Assembly: GCF_030816935.1 (NCBI RefSeq)
Contig: NZ_JAUSYO010000001.1
Location: 1,984,001-2,048,000, forward strand
Source: Arthrobacter sp. B3I9
GTDB lineage: Bacteria; Actinomycetota; Actinomycetes; Actinomycetales; Micrococcaceae
Length of the DNA: 64,000 bases
Direction of reading: 5' to 3'
Both the position numbers and the translations under genes were made by a program. Positions 9,073 through 17,261 of the stretch are shown one piece after another. Position 1 is the first letter of the stretch; each line of letters begins with the position of its first letter. The notes below the pieces were generated by a model, which worked only from the letters and a program-made list of their open reading frames with translations, had not been told where the DNA came from and searched no databases.

Positions 9073-9373
9073 GAGAGCGACGACTGCCGACGTGCGACGG
9101 CGCACGGTCAGGCCGGTTCTGGTCAGGGAAAGCCAGTTCGACTCCTTACCTTGGCAGGTGGCCAAGGTGGCCTTTCTTTTTGTGGGGACGGCAGTCTTCG
9201 GCATCTGGGCTACTCGCTTTTCGTTGTGGCAGCGCGATGAATACTGGCGGGAACGCGGCAGAGACCCAAGCATCCCGAACGACTGTCGGGCACCCCCGCT
9301 GATTGAACCGGAACATCGGCCGATGCCCTCCGCTTCAGCTGTGCGTGCGGCGGCCAGGGGCAACAGAGCGTGA
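9071..9373 (+). CDS. Possible small membrane protein related to the one at 8056
   Basis: The frame gives up to 100 residues with one hydrophobic helix (VAKVAFLFVGTAVFGIWA) flanked by SLPWQ and a charged tail, WQRDEYWRERGRDP. Helix-plus-tail order and the RDxYxRERG motif match the 51-residue protein at 8056-8211. The last 30 or so residues are rich in proline, alanine and arginine and look like read-through into non-coding sequence. Its start overlaps the divergent hydrolase start. It could be real, a fragment, or chance. Confidence 0.35.
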   Translation: MRATTADVRRRTVRPVLVRESQFDSLPWQVAKVAFLFVGTAVFGIWATRFSLWQRDEYWRERGRDPSIPNDCRAPPLIEPEHRPMPSASAVRAAARGNRA

Positions 9374-9713
9374 ATTCGCCACCGACAACAAGTCCGTCGA
9401 CTTCGTCCGGGCCCAGTCCGCCTTCGTCAAGAACGGCGCGAGCAACCTCTCCGTGACGCTCGACGGCCGATCACCGCAACCGAACACGATCCGCTTCGAG
9501 CAATCCTCCGTCTTCAGCTTGAACCTGCCTGCCGACAACCTCTTTGCTGCGCCGGCAGGATTCCTGAACCCCTGCGCGGACTCCGGATACTTTGCGCTCG
9601 TCAAGAACCTGCTCCCCGGCTCCCACGTTCTGAAATTCAGTGGCACCCTGACGCAGCCCGGCCAAGCGCCGTCAACCATCACGGCAACGTACTACCTCAC
9701 GGTCACCAAGTAG
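9374..9713 (+). pseudogene. C-terminal remnant of a secreted hypothetical protein
   Basis: The last 110 or so codons of this frame are strongly protein-like: NLSVTLDGRSPQPN, FSLNLPADNLFAAPAGF, GYFALVKNLLPGSHVLKFSG and ITATYYLTV. This pattern is seen at the end of secreted actinobacterial proteins of unknown function, in which a DGG-like strand pair is followed by a PGxHxIxFxGT motif. No signal peptide or plausible start precedes it; upstream is the unrelated small membrane frame. I read it as a 5'-truncated gene. Confidence 0.5.
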
Positions 9714-10031
9714 CTACCTGCGCCCGACGGGTGGTCGCAATGCACTTCCGCTCGTACAACAGCAGCCAGCCCAAAGCCAGAGGAGTTCAAGCCTTTTCTG
9801 ATGATTCAGGGAGGGCAGACGTCTCTGCCGAAAGCCGGCACCTTCCCCGCTTCCTTCCGGTGCGCCAGCCCGGCACAGCTTCCTGAACAGCGGTCTTCCT
9901 GGCTTCCACGCGGCGGTGCCTGCCTCTACCGCAGGGGCTCAGGTAGTGTCAGTCAGCCAGGGGGATACCCGGTGCCGACACCGGAACTGTCGAGATCTCC
10001 GACCCGGCTAGTGTGCCGTTCCCGGACGCAG
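9714..10031. other. Gene-free stretch
   Basis: I see no supported gene between the secreted-protein remnant and the terminator of the phosphodiester glycosidase gene. Frames here are short and compositionally unlike the neighbours. Confidence 0.5.
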
Positions 10032-10073
10032 AAAACCCCGCCCGCGGCAGCGGGTGCCGAGGGCGGGGCTTTG
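10032..10073 (-). terminator. Rho-independent terminator of the phosphodiester glycosidase gene
   Basis: CCCCGCCC at 10036-10043 pairs with GGGCGGGG at 10061-10068, and the flanking AAAA/CTTT extends the pairing. Read on the minus strand the stem is followed by TTTT. It lies 8 nt after the stop at 10081. Confidence 0.8.
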
Positions 10074-10080
10074 GTCGGTC

Positions 10081-11748
10081 CTAGCCTTTGCGGCCGGGCA
10101 AAACGAGGAGTGCGTCCCCCACCGGGCGTTCAGCGGTCGCGTCGGACGGTGAATTCACGACCTGGCCGCCCTGGACCATGGTCGTTGATCCTCCGCCGTC
10201 GAGGTTGATCGCGTTGACCATACCCAGTGAGCGGGCCACGTCCGCAGCTTCTTTGATGCTCAGTCCGAGCGACGTCGTCTGGCGCCCGTCGGCTGTGACC
10301 AGGAGGGTGCGGCCCTGGGCGTCAACGCCTGCAAAGGTGCGGGGGTTGCGCTTGTGCACCCACCCGTAGAAGAAGGAGTTGCTGTCGCCGGCGCGGACCA
10401 TGCCGTCGCGCTTGGCCGTCACGTTGAGTTCCCCGTTTTGGACGAGGGTCGGTCCGCCGTTGACGACGTCCGTGGTGGCGCTGGTCTTGAGGGGTTTTCC
10501 GCCCTCGTTGAGGAGGTCTGTGTCGATCTTCAGCTTGGAGCCGGGTTTCGCCAGGGCCGCGAGCTTGTCGACGTCGGTTCCGATTGCCTGCAGGGTGTGG
10601 CCGCCGGCCGGGACGGCGGTGCCCCGGGTGCTGTTGACGGCGGTGACCGTGCCGTGGGCGTCGAGGACGGCTTCGAGTCCGGGACCTGACGGTGTCGAGG
10701 CGCCGAACTCGGGGGTGAAGGTGACGATCTCGTTCGCGTCGGTGCAGGTGAAGTCGTGCAGCGGCAGGTTCGTCGGGGTGTCGTCGGTGCCGCCGCAGTT
10801 GCGGATGAGGCCGGGCACGCGGTTCAAGCCGTCCAGAGGGAGCGCTGCTGTGTTGCCGGGGGCGGTGACCGTGCCGTGCCAGTGCAGGCGCTGGATGGAG
10901 GTCTCGTTCTTGGCTCCGATGACGAGGGAGGGCCGGTCCCCAACGGGCTCGCTGAGGACCTTGCCGTCGTGCACTGCCGCGCCGGCGGGATCGCCCTCGG
11001 CCCCGGCGCCGGGGTCCATAACGAAGTAGCCGCCGTTGGTGGCAGCGAGGGCGCCCGAGCCCGCCGCAAGCTGGCTGGTCTTTTCCCGGTCCTCAAGGTT
11101 GGGGCCGAAGGAGGAGGTTAGGTCACCGCGGAATTCTTTGGGGTCGATCGTGAGGACTTCCAGCTTCCACGGGCCGTGATCGTTCTCGCTGGAGCCTTCG
11201 TCACCGTCCCATCCCGTGTAGATCACCGAGGATTTGTAACCGGCCGCCTGGATTTGGGCGACGGTCGTTCCCCCATCGGCTTTGGCCGTGAAGTGTCCGG
11301 CACGCACGCGGTAGCCGAGATCCCCTCCGGCGTCGGCCAGCTGCGGCGACTGGACATGTTCGACGCGGGCAACAACGCCTGCGGCGTTGAGCTTGTCGGC
11401 GACCTTCTGTGCCTGTGCCTGGGGGGACAGGGCTGACGCCGGCGCGTCCGGATCGGGCGATGTGGACGGAACGGCAACCTCAGCGGTCCAGAAGAAGTCC
11501 TGGTTGGGGGTTCCCCGGGTGATGGATGTCCGGGTCAGGCCGGGGGCCAACGTGGTGACGGTGCGGGACTCCGGGAGGTCGGGAGAGCCCAGGTCGAGTT
11601 TGGCTGACGGGTCCGGGGTGACGGCAGCAGCCTGGAGTGCAGTGTCCGGTGCCGCCGAGGCGCCGGCGGGGGCAAGGAAGGCAACAGGCAGGGCAACGGC
11701 CAGGGCGGTGATGGAAGCCCTGGGGAAACGATGATTGGGTGTGATCAT
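10081..11748 (-). CDS. Secreted phosphodiester glycosidase (NAGPA-domain) family protein
   Basis: The 555-residue product from the ATG at 11748 begins with a basic N-terminus and a hydrophobic alanine-rich signal segment ending ASA, so it is exported. The middle part contains TTVAQIQAAGYKSSVIYTGWD. The C-terminal third carries the hallmark of the NAGPA/phosphodiester glycosidase family: GALAATNGGYFVM, VVNGGPTLVQNG, RTFAGVDAQGRTLLVTADG and, near the end, NLDGGGSTTMV. Family enzymes remove sugar phosphodiester caps or act on cell-wall polymers; the bacterial substrate is generally unknown. A further methionine at 11805 is an upstream alternative, but it would add residues ahead of the signal peptide. 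Confidence 0.88.
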   Translation of the reverse strand: MITPNHRFPRASITALAVALPVAFLAPAGASAAPDTALQAAAVTPDPSAKLDLGSPDLPESRTVTTLAPGLTRTSITRGTPNQDFFWTAEVAVPSTSPDPDAPASALSPQAQAQKVADKLNAAGVVARVEHVQSPQLADAGGDLGYRVRAGHFTAKADGGTTVAQIQAAGYKSSVIYTGWDGDEGSSENDHGPWKLEVLTIDPKEFRGDLTSSFGPNLEDREKTSQLAAGSGALAATNGGYFVMDPGAGAEGDPAGAAVHDGKVLSEPVGDRPSLVIGAKNETSIQRLHWHGTVTAPGNTAALPLDGLNRVPGLIRNCGGTDDTPTNLPLHDFTCTDANEIVTFTPEFGASTPSGPGLEAVLDAHGTVTAVNSTRGTAVPAGGHTLQAIGTDVDKLAALAKPGSKLKIDTDLLNEGGKPLKTSATTDVVNGGPTLVQNGELNVTAKRDGMVRAGDSNSFFYGWVHKRNPRTFAGVDAQGRTLLVTADGRQTTSLGLSIKEAADVARSLGMVNAINLDGGGSTTMVQGGQVVNSPSDATAERPVGDALLVLPGRKG

Positions 11749-12128
11749 GACCGCGACGCTACGGCGCCCGGGGAAGCGGGTCCCAACCCACACGCCGCAG
11801 TTCACAGTGTCTTCGCTATATGTTCACCGCAGGTCCACGCTTGCTCCTGTGTCGTTCGTGCACCCGCACCATCGGTGCCTCACAGACTCTAGCTTGATAA
11901 GGAACTTCCCCGAGGGCCTGTTTTGCAAAGGCCGCGTCCTCGAGGAACTCTCACCGTAGCAATACAAGACAGACCACAAGAAGGGCAGTTGCACGGACAG
12001 ATTCAAAGTCGGTGCAACTGCCCTATGTAGGTTGGTGACACGCTGGGACCGGCACCCATCGCCTGTCTGGCCACACCGCGCTCATGTGGTTCGACCACGC
12101 CCATAGAATCACGGCGATCTCTGCCCAG
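11749..12128. other. Intergenic stretch containing a long inverted repeat
   Basis: No gene is supported here. The notable element is the 13-bp perfect inverted repeat at 11982-12024, listed separately. Confidence 0.5.
11982..12024. repeat. 13-bp perfect inverted repeat
   Basis: AGGGCAGTTGCAC (11982-11994) and GTGCAACTGCCCT (12012-12024) are exact reverse complements with a 17-nt spacer. No T run follows on either strand, so a classical terminator is unlikely. It sits between the upstream region of the glycosidase gene and the OGG-fold fragment. It could be a structured RNA, a protein site or the scar of a small element. Confidence 0.6.
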
Positions 12129-12392
12129 TCATCTCCCGCCGATCTTGAACAGTGCGTAGTCCACGACATGACGAGAACTGGACGGGCACCAAGCCGCATT
12201 GATCAGGGTCGCCGTATCCAGGTATTCCGCATAGGCGCTCGAAGGCCAGCGTCCGGACACGGGTGGCCAGCCCAGTGCTTTGGCCACCCCGGCGTCAAGA
12301 ATAAGCGGAGGGCACCGGTCGTACTGTTCCGGGTCGTCGTAGGCGGCGAAGTAGAGCCACTTGGTGAAAAAGGCGGGCCCGAGGCCCTTCAT
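12129..12392 (-). pseudogene. C-terminal fragment of an 8-oxoguanine DNA glycosylase OGG-fold protein
   Basis: The 87-residue frame begins GLGPAFFTKWLYFA and continues PLILDAGVAKALGW and SAYAEYLD. This corresponds to the C-terminal half of the actinobacterial OGG-fold proteins (FFTKxLYxA, then LILD). An in-frame TGA lies seven codons before the first ATG, and I see no matching upstream domain in other frames, so the N-terminal half (about 150 residues) is gone. Family assignment is from memory of the motif. Confidence 0.55.
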
Positions 12393-12495
12393 GCACCCAC
12401 GATGCGCGGCTCACGTTGCAGGTTCAGTCCTGCACGATTTCCGTCGGGCGGTCCACAGGTCCGACGGCGGCATGCGGCCATCATTATCTGTTATC

Positions 12496-12518
12496 AGGCA
12501 CCCGCAAGGTGCCTGAAG
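12496..12518 (-). terminator. Hairpin after rsbQ-like gene
   Basis: TCAGGCACC (12496-12504), loop CGCAA, GGTGCCTGA (12510-12518): a 9-bp perfect stem 43 nt downstream of the RsbQ-like stop on the minus strand. There is no strong T run, so termination efficiency is uncertain. Confidence 0.5.
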
Positions 12519-12561
12519 GAAGAAGGCCTGTAAGCGAGCGTTGTTGGGCTGGCGGCGCCAG

Positions 12562-13398
12562 TTATGAGCGGGTCTGGAGGTAGTGCAGAATCTCCCGGGC
12601 GGTTTCCTCCGGGGCGCTGACGTGGGGGCAGTGTCCGGTGGCCCGAAGCTGCACCAGGGTGCTGTGTTCCAGATTCTTGTGCAGGTAGGCGCCCACTACC
12701 GGCGGGGCAAGCCGATCGTCGGAACACTGCAGAATCAGGCAGCTGGTGCGCACCTTTTTCAGTTCAGGGCGGGTGTCGGAAAAGAAAGTTACCCCGGCGA
12801 AGTGCCGCGCGATGGACGGATTTGTCCGGCAGAAGCTGAGGCGCAGGTCCTCCGCCAATTCCGGCTCCTGCGGGTTGCCCATAACCACGGGCGCCAAGGC
12901 CGCGGCCCAGGCGAAATAGTTGCTGTCCAGAGATACCAGCAGGGCCTCGATGTCTTCCCGCGAAAACCCGCCCACATAGCCGTCGTACGGGTCATCCGTA
13001 TGACGGGGTGTAGGAGCAAGCAGGACCAGGTGGGAGAAACGGTCGGGGTCCCGCACTGCCGCGATCACGGCGATCATCGTGCTGACACTGTGGCCCACCA
13101 GGATGACGTCCTCAAGTTCAAGGGCGGCACAAATCTCCAGCAGGTCGGACGCATACCCATCCAGGGACCCGTACTTGTCCCAATCGTAGGCGCTGATATC
13201 GGAGAGTCCTGCACCAACATGATCAAAAAGCACCAGCCGGTAGTCATCAACGAAATAGGGCAGCAGCTTCCGCCACATGGCCTGGTCGCAGCCAAAACCG
13301 TGGGCAAACATCACCACCTGTCCATCATCCCGGCCAGAGATGGTGACATTGTTCCGACGGATAACCGCCGCAACTGCCTCACTTGATGCTTTGACCAT
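12562..13398 (-). CDS. rsbQ: RsbQ-like alpha/beta hydrolase (stress-signalling partner of a PP2C phosphatase)
   Basis: The 278-residue protein aligns in pattern with Bacillus RsbQ: RNNVTISGRDDGQVVMFAHGFGCDQAMWR at the start, LFDHVGAGLSD, nucleophile S104 in VGHSVSTM, acid D227 or D228 in QCSDDRLAP, and H256 in TGHCPHVSAP. RsbQ is required for energy-stress activation of the phosphatase RsbP in Bacillus, probably by delivering a small hydrophobic molecule to its sensor domain. The next gene upstream on this strand encodes a sensor-PP2C phosphatase, which supports the same pairing. It begins after a GAGGGT ribosome site. Confidence 0.85.
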   Translation of the reverse strand: MVKASSEAVAAVIRRNNVTISGRDDGQVVMFAHGFGCDQAMWRKLLPYFVDDYRLVLFDHVGAGLSDISAYDWDKYGSLDGYASDLLEICAALELEDVILVGHSVSTMIAVIAAVRDPDRFSHLVLLAPTPRHTDDPYDGYVGGFSREDIEALLVSLDSNYFAWAAALAPVVMGNPQEPELAEDLRLSFCRTNPSIARHFAGVTFFSDTRPELKKVRTSCLILQCSDDRLAPPVVGAYLHKNLEHSTLVQLRATGHCPHVSAPEETAREILHYLQTRS

Positions 13399-13447
13399 AC
13401 CCTCACTGTTCCCCTTGACGTAGGGTCGCGTCCCGTCCCAGATACTA

Positions 13448-13645
13448 TTATCGCAAAATAGAGAATCCCAGACCGTCGGTGATCCTCAGAAACCTCCCCG
13501 CAGCCGCTTCAGCCGCACACTCCGTCGAGGCGAAGAACTTCAGGACGGCTTTGGCATCGCGTCGCAGTTCCAGCGGTACGCCCAACGTGCTCCGGCAGCC
13601 TGCGGCGGCAAGGCTGCCGCTGTACTGTGGCGCCGCAGGGGGTGC
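13448..13645 (-). pseudogene. Remnant of a GAF-domain (GAF-ANTAR-like) regulator
   Basis: Between the phosphatase and rsbQ, one minus-strand frame reads AAAGCRSTLGVPLELRRDA, KAVLKFFAS and TECAAEAAAGRF before a TAA at 13448-13450. The order CRSxLGxPLxL, then AxLxFFA, is the second half of the GAF domain in actinobacterial GAF-ANTAR antitermination regulators. There is no start and no ANTAR part, so it is an internal scrap. It may have been part of a third component of this stress locus. Confidence 0.5.
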
Positions 13646-13653
13646 GTGACCGA

Positions 13654-14832
13654 CTACGCGACCCGCCGCAGCGCGACGACCGTGATGTCATCGTCCTGTT
13701 CACCCGTCTGCGCCAGGGCCCGGAAGGCGCTCGTCAGTGCCGAGGGTGCGGGATGTCGGCTGACCAGTTCCGCTACCTCATCGAGTGCTTTCAAGGTGCC
13801 GTCGTAGAGGTCGAGGACCCCGTCGGTGAAGGAAACCAGCACGTCTCCCTGGTTGAGGGTGGTCGCGCCTGTCTGCCAGCTGCCCGGTCCGCCCAGACCG
13901 AGGGGCAGGCCTTTTGCCCGCAACTGGCGGTAGCTGCCGTCGGGTGCCACCACCAAGGTCAGGCCGTGTCCAGCGTCGGCGTAGAGCAACTCTCCGGTTT
14001 GTAGGTCCAGTTGCGCCTGGAAGGCCGTGGCGAAGATTCCCGTGACATTCAAGTCGTGCTCCAGGTCCCGGGCCACCTGATCGAAGGCTGCAGCCGGCTC
14101 CCTGCTGCCCGCGGAATGAACCGCTGCCCGGACAGTGGCGGCCATCAGTGCCGCTGCTGTCCCTTTGCCCATGACGTCGGCCAGGGTCAAGTCAAGGGTC
14201 CCGCTGCTTTCTTTCCAGGTGTAGAAGTCGCCGCCCACCCTCCGGGCCGGAAGGCAGAGACCTGCGACTTCATACGAGGGAGCTCCGGGGCTGGATGCCG
14301 GCAGGAGGGCCTGCTGGACGTCATGGGCGCGGTCCAGATCCATGGAATCGCGAAGCTCCCCCTCCGCCCAGGCCCCGAGCTCATCAAGCATCCGCCGGTC
14401 GTCGAGGCTAAGCTCGCGTGTCTTCGTGTCGAAGAGACAAAGAGTCCCCACGAGGTGCCCGCCACTGATACTCAAGGGGCGCCCGGCGTAGAAGCGCACG
14501 CCTTTGCCGCCGCTGACATCCGGTTTGGACGCGAAGCGGGGGTCAGCGGCGGCGTCCTCGACGACGAGCAGGTCCGGGCTGGATATTGCGACGTCGCAGA
14601 ACGTGTCGGACCGCTTCATGGTCCTCGAGCCGGGGCCGGTACGCGACTTGATGAACAGCTCTTCCTCGTCAAGAAGGTTAACTGCAGCGACCGGGACGTC
14701 GAACAGTTCGCGCGCGATCCGGGTAATCCTGTCGAACCGCTCTTCCGGAGCGGTACCCATCAGCTCCAGGGAGTGCAGTGCACGAACTCGAGCCCGCTCC
14801 CCGTCGGCTTCTGCTGTCGATACGTCCTTCAT
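13654..14832 (-). CDS. GAF-domain PP2C/SpoIIE-type serine phosphatase (RsbP/RsbU-like)
   Basis: The 392-residue protein has an N-terminal GAF sensor (about residues 15-165: ITRIARELFDVPVAAVNLLD and VGTLCLFDTKTREL), a short linker helix with DVQQALLP, and a C-terminal SpoIIE phosphatase. Metal-binding motifs of the phosphatase are RRVGGDFYTW, LADVMGKGTAAALMA, VSFTDGVLDL and QDDDITVVAL. Such enzymes dephosphorylate anti-anti-sigma factors to release a stress sigma factor. In Bacillus RsbP the sensor is a PAS domain; here it is GAF. The RsbQ-like hydrolase lies downstream in the same direction after a 255-bp gap. Confidence 0.9.
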   Translation of the reverse strand: MKDVSTAEADGERARVRALHSLELMGTAPEERFDRITRIARELFDVPVAAVNLLDEEELFIKSRTGPGSRTMKRSDTFCDVAISSPDLLVVEDAAADPRFASKPDVSGGKGVRFYAGRPLSISGGHLVGTLCLFDTKTRELSLDDRRMLDELGAWAEGELRDSMDLDRAHDVQQALLPASSPGAPSYEVAGLCLPARRVGGDFYTWKESSGTLDLTLADVMGKGTAAALMAATVRAAVHSAGSREPAAAFDQVARDLEHDLNVTGIFATAFQAQLDLQTGELLYADAGHGLTLVVAPDGSYRQLRAKGLPLGLGGPGSWQTGATTLNQGDVLVSFTDGVLDLYDGTLKALDEVAELVSRHPAPSALTSAFRALAQTGEQDDDITVVALRRVA

Positions 14833-15208
14833 GTTCCTGGTCCTCGTCTAATAGACCCTGCTGCTGCGATGCCCCGTACCGGGGTCACCGTGTTCAACGG
14901 GCACACGGGTCTGTTGCCCCACCAATAGGAAGTTGCCTGATCATCGTATGTGCGCGAGACCGCAACCGCTGAAGACGCAGTCGAAGTGAGGAGCTGGGGA
15001 AGAATAGCAGGGGGCGTCAGGTACGGTGTTCGGGCTGGTTGTGGCGGCGGTCTTCTCGTCTGTGGCGTGGGCGAGGGGGCCCTGTTTCGTGGGGATGGTG
15101 GCCGGCTGTCGCAAGTGCTCTCCAAAATGAAGCGTTGCCGGGGCCCTATCTACGACACTCTTCCCGGCCGAAGGGGAGCCGGTTATCAGGTCCGCCCGCT
15201 GGTGGTAG
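14833..15208. other. Intergenic stretch between phosphatase gene and GH26 gene
   Basis: It should contain the promoter of the phosphatase gene and the 3' end region of the GH26 gene. I could not place convincing -35/-10 boxes, an RNA or a small gene. Confidence 0.4.
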
Positions 15209-16462
15209 TCAGTTGCCGGGTGCGCAGGCCTGGGATGGCCCGTAGTGCAGCCAGTTTGGCATGGCACTTTTGAAGGCCTCACGGACGGCTGGCGTGTTGG
15301 TGACCGTCCAGTCCACCCTTCCCTTAACCTCCGCTTCGTTTTTGTCCCACTCGAACCAGTTGATCATCTTGAGTTGTGGAAACCGTGTGGCCGTTGCGGG
15401 GTCGAAGAGTTGGCTCCACCAGACCTGCTTCATCGCCAGTTCACTTTCACCACCGGCGTCGGGGGCGAAAAGAGCGGCGGTTTCCGGGATTGCAACGGGT
15501 TTGTTGTGTGTCTCACCGTAGATTTGATAGAAGTCCGGGAGCAGGCTGTCGTTCCCATTGGCGCCGACGTAGTTGCCCGTGAGTTGATTGGCGAACTTGC
15601 CCTGCTCGGGCAGTTCGTTGTCGCCCCAGGGGTATTTTGAGCCCCAGTGGTAGAGGGACATTCCTACCCAGTCCACCGCGTCATCTCTTGGGTAGTAAGG
15701 AGCGTAAGGGTCATCGTTCATGGTCAGGGCGCCGTCCGCGTCCGTGTCTAAAAGGGTGAACTCGGGGGAGCCGGGTTTAGCTTCGTACTGGCCGCCCGCA
15801 AATGGGTATCCGCCCCCGTAGTTTGGCGCCCACATCGTTGCCGAGCCGGGCGCTCGGGTGTGTATTGCATCGGCTATGGTCCGGAAGGAACTGATGTAAA
15901 GCTCTGGTTGCTGCGACCAGGGGTACCAGGAGCCGTTCATTTCGTGTGCGAACCGGACTATTACGGGGACGCCGTCGGCGTTGAACTTTGAAAGATCTGT
16001 TGCAAGGTCGGCGGCGGATTGGGCAGTAACGGATGTCAGGCCGTTGGTCGGCTCCAAGGTCAGCAGCATGATCAGTCCGCTGGTCCGGATCTGCTCTACG
16101 GCCCTTTGGAGGTCGGTTTTTTCTTGGTCCGTGTAGGGGAAACTGGTGAAAGAAACGGTGACCGCGGGTTTGTGTCCCAGATCCGCAGCGTAGGCAGCAA
16201 GGGGTTTATTGTGCCAGTCAAGGTTCACCCCGAACAAGGCACCGCTTGCTGGCACGAGTTCACTCCTGTCGGGCAGGTGGCAGGCAGGAGCAGGCGATGC
16301 GGTTTGGGCTGCTGCGCTCTTTTGATCTCGCGCGCGCTTCGAGAGGTCCGAGTAAATTCCGCCGCCGCCAATCCCGGCCGCAACTAAAGCGGCAACTGCC
16401 GCAAGAACGATAGCGTTACGGGCCTCCGGATCAATTTTCCGCTGAATGTTGCTGCTCCCCAT
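15209..16462 (-). CDS. Membrane-anchored GH26-like glycosidase (mannanase/exopolysaccharide hydrolase fold)
   Basis: From the ATG at 16462, which has AGGGGA 7 nt upstream (the ATG at 16480 has none), the product has 417 residues. Residues 16-36 form a transmembrane or signal-anchor helix, followed by a linker. The catalytic domain shows GALFGVNLDWHNKP, TLEPTNG, VIVRFAHEMNGSWYPWSQQP with likely acid/base E174, SATMWAPNYG, WVGMSLYHWG and likely nucleophile E327 in AIPETAAL. This is the glycoside hydrolase 26 pattern, so it probably cuts a beta-linked polysaccharide at the cell surface. A decayed relative is present at 25505-25808. Confidence 0.83.
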   Translation of the reverse strand: MGSSNIQRKIDPEARNAIVLAAVAALVAAGIGGGGIYSDLSKRARDQKSAAAQTASPAPACHLPDRSELVPASGALFGVNLDWHNKPLAAYAADLGHKPAVTVSFTSFPYTDQEKTDLQRAVEQIRTSGLIMLLTLEPTNGLTSVTAQSAADLATDLSKFNADGVPVIVRFAHEMNGSWYPWSQQPELYISSFRTIADAIHTRAPGSATMWAPNYGGGYPFAGGQYEAKPGSPEFTLLDTDADGALTMNDDPYAPYYPRDDAVDWVGMSLYHWGSKYPWGDNELPEQGKFANQLTGNYVGANGNDSLLPDFYQIYGETHNKPVAIPETAALFAPDAGGESELAMKQVWWSQLFDPATATRFPQLKMINWFEWDKNEAEVKGRVDWTVTNTPAVREAFKSAMPNWLHYGPSQACAPGN

Positions 16463-16581
16463 ACGTTTTTCCCCTGACATACGCCCACTGACTTATTTGA
16501 TCTATTGCTGCAGCAATCCTAATTCTCAAATCGGTGCCGCATTTCATCCTCTGACGGCGCCTCCCTCCTGAAGGGGTTGGT

Positions 16582-17160
16582 CTATGGGCAGCAATCATCA
16601 ACGACGGACATCGGCAGACCGCCGTTGTGTATCGAAGGTGTGATGCTGTCCAGCTGCCAGCCCTGCGCGGCTGCCTTGAAGGTCGCGGTCTGCGGCAACG
16701 AGTAGCTCTCCGGGACGTCGCTGGGTCCATGCGCGGCCGATGCTTGGTATAGCGCCGTCATCTCCTTGAAGTGGACCGACGCTGCCGGGCCGTCCACGTG
16801 GACAGACTCCACGGTCACGGTCGTCGAAAAGGATGTGTACCAGAAACCGTGTGACTTGAATCCGGCCTTCGACCGTGCGACCACCGGTAGGTCCCGCACG
16901 TGCTTGGCCCGGTAGGCCGGCGTCGTCTGCCCATCGGGCAAGCGCGGGGCCGGTGGAGTATCGAGGACAGTTCCGTTGCGGTCCTCGACTGCCGCCTGGA
17001 TGACGGCACCGAACTCAGATGAGGACGGAGTGCCCGCCGCTGCGCTGGCCGCCGGCGCCGGCGATTCGGTGGGAAGCTGCCCCGGGTTCGGCTGGCATCC
17101 TGAAAGGGCGATCCCGAGAAGCGACACAAGAACGATGACCGACATACGCAGGCGTTTCAT
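16582..17160 (-). CDS. Putative lipoprotein, 192 aa
   Basis: The product has a type II signal peptide with the lipobox LSGC (Cys about residue 21), then a Pro/Ala/Ser-rich linker and a compact domain (SKAGFKSHGFWYTSFSTTVTV, ESVHVDGPAASVHFKEMTAL) ending in VVDDCCP. A GGGGG ribosome site precedes the ATG. It lies between another lipoprotein gene and the GH26 gene, each about 100 bp apart and co-oriented. I do not recognise the family; the pattern suggests a surface-anchored accessory protein. Confidence 0.75.
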   Translation of the reverse strand: MKRLRMSVIVLVSLLGIALSGCQPNPGQLPTESPAPAASAAAGTPSSSEFGAVIQAAVEDRNGTVLDTPPAPRLPDGQTTPAYRAKHVRDLPVVARSKAGFKSHGFWYTSFSTTVTVESVHVDGPAASVHFKEMTALYQASAAHGPSDVPESYSLPQTATFKAAAQGWQLDSITPSIHNGGLPMSVVDDCCP

Positions 17161-17261
17161 TGACCCCCATTAGGTGTTGCCTCAAAAGCCTGCGGTGCGG
17201 GACCGAGATCGTCAATAAGTACGTTCGGCCCAGGTGAGCGGACCTGCAGGGCCATCTGTTC

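Noticed and set aside
12417..12434. 6-bp inverted repeat TGCAGG/CCTGCA
   Set aside because: Too short and without context; expected by chance in GC-rich DNA.
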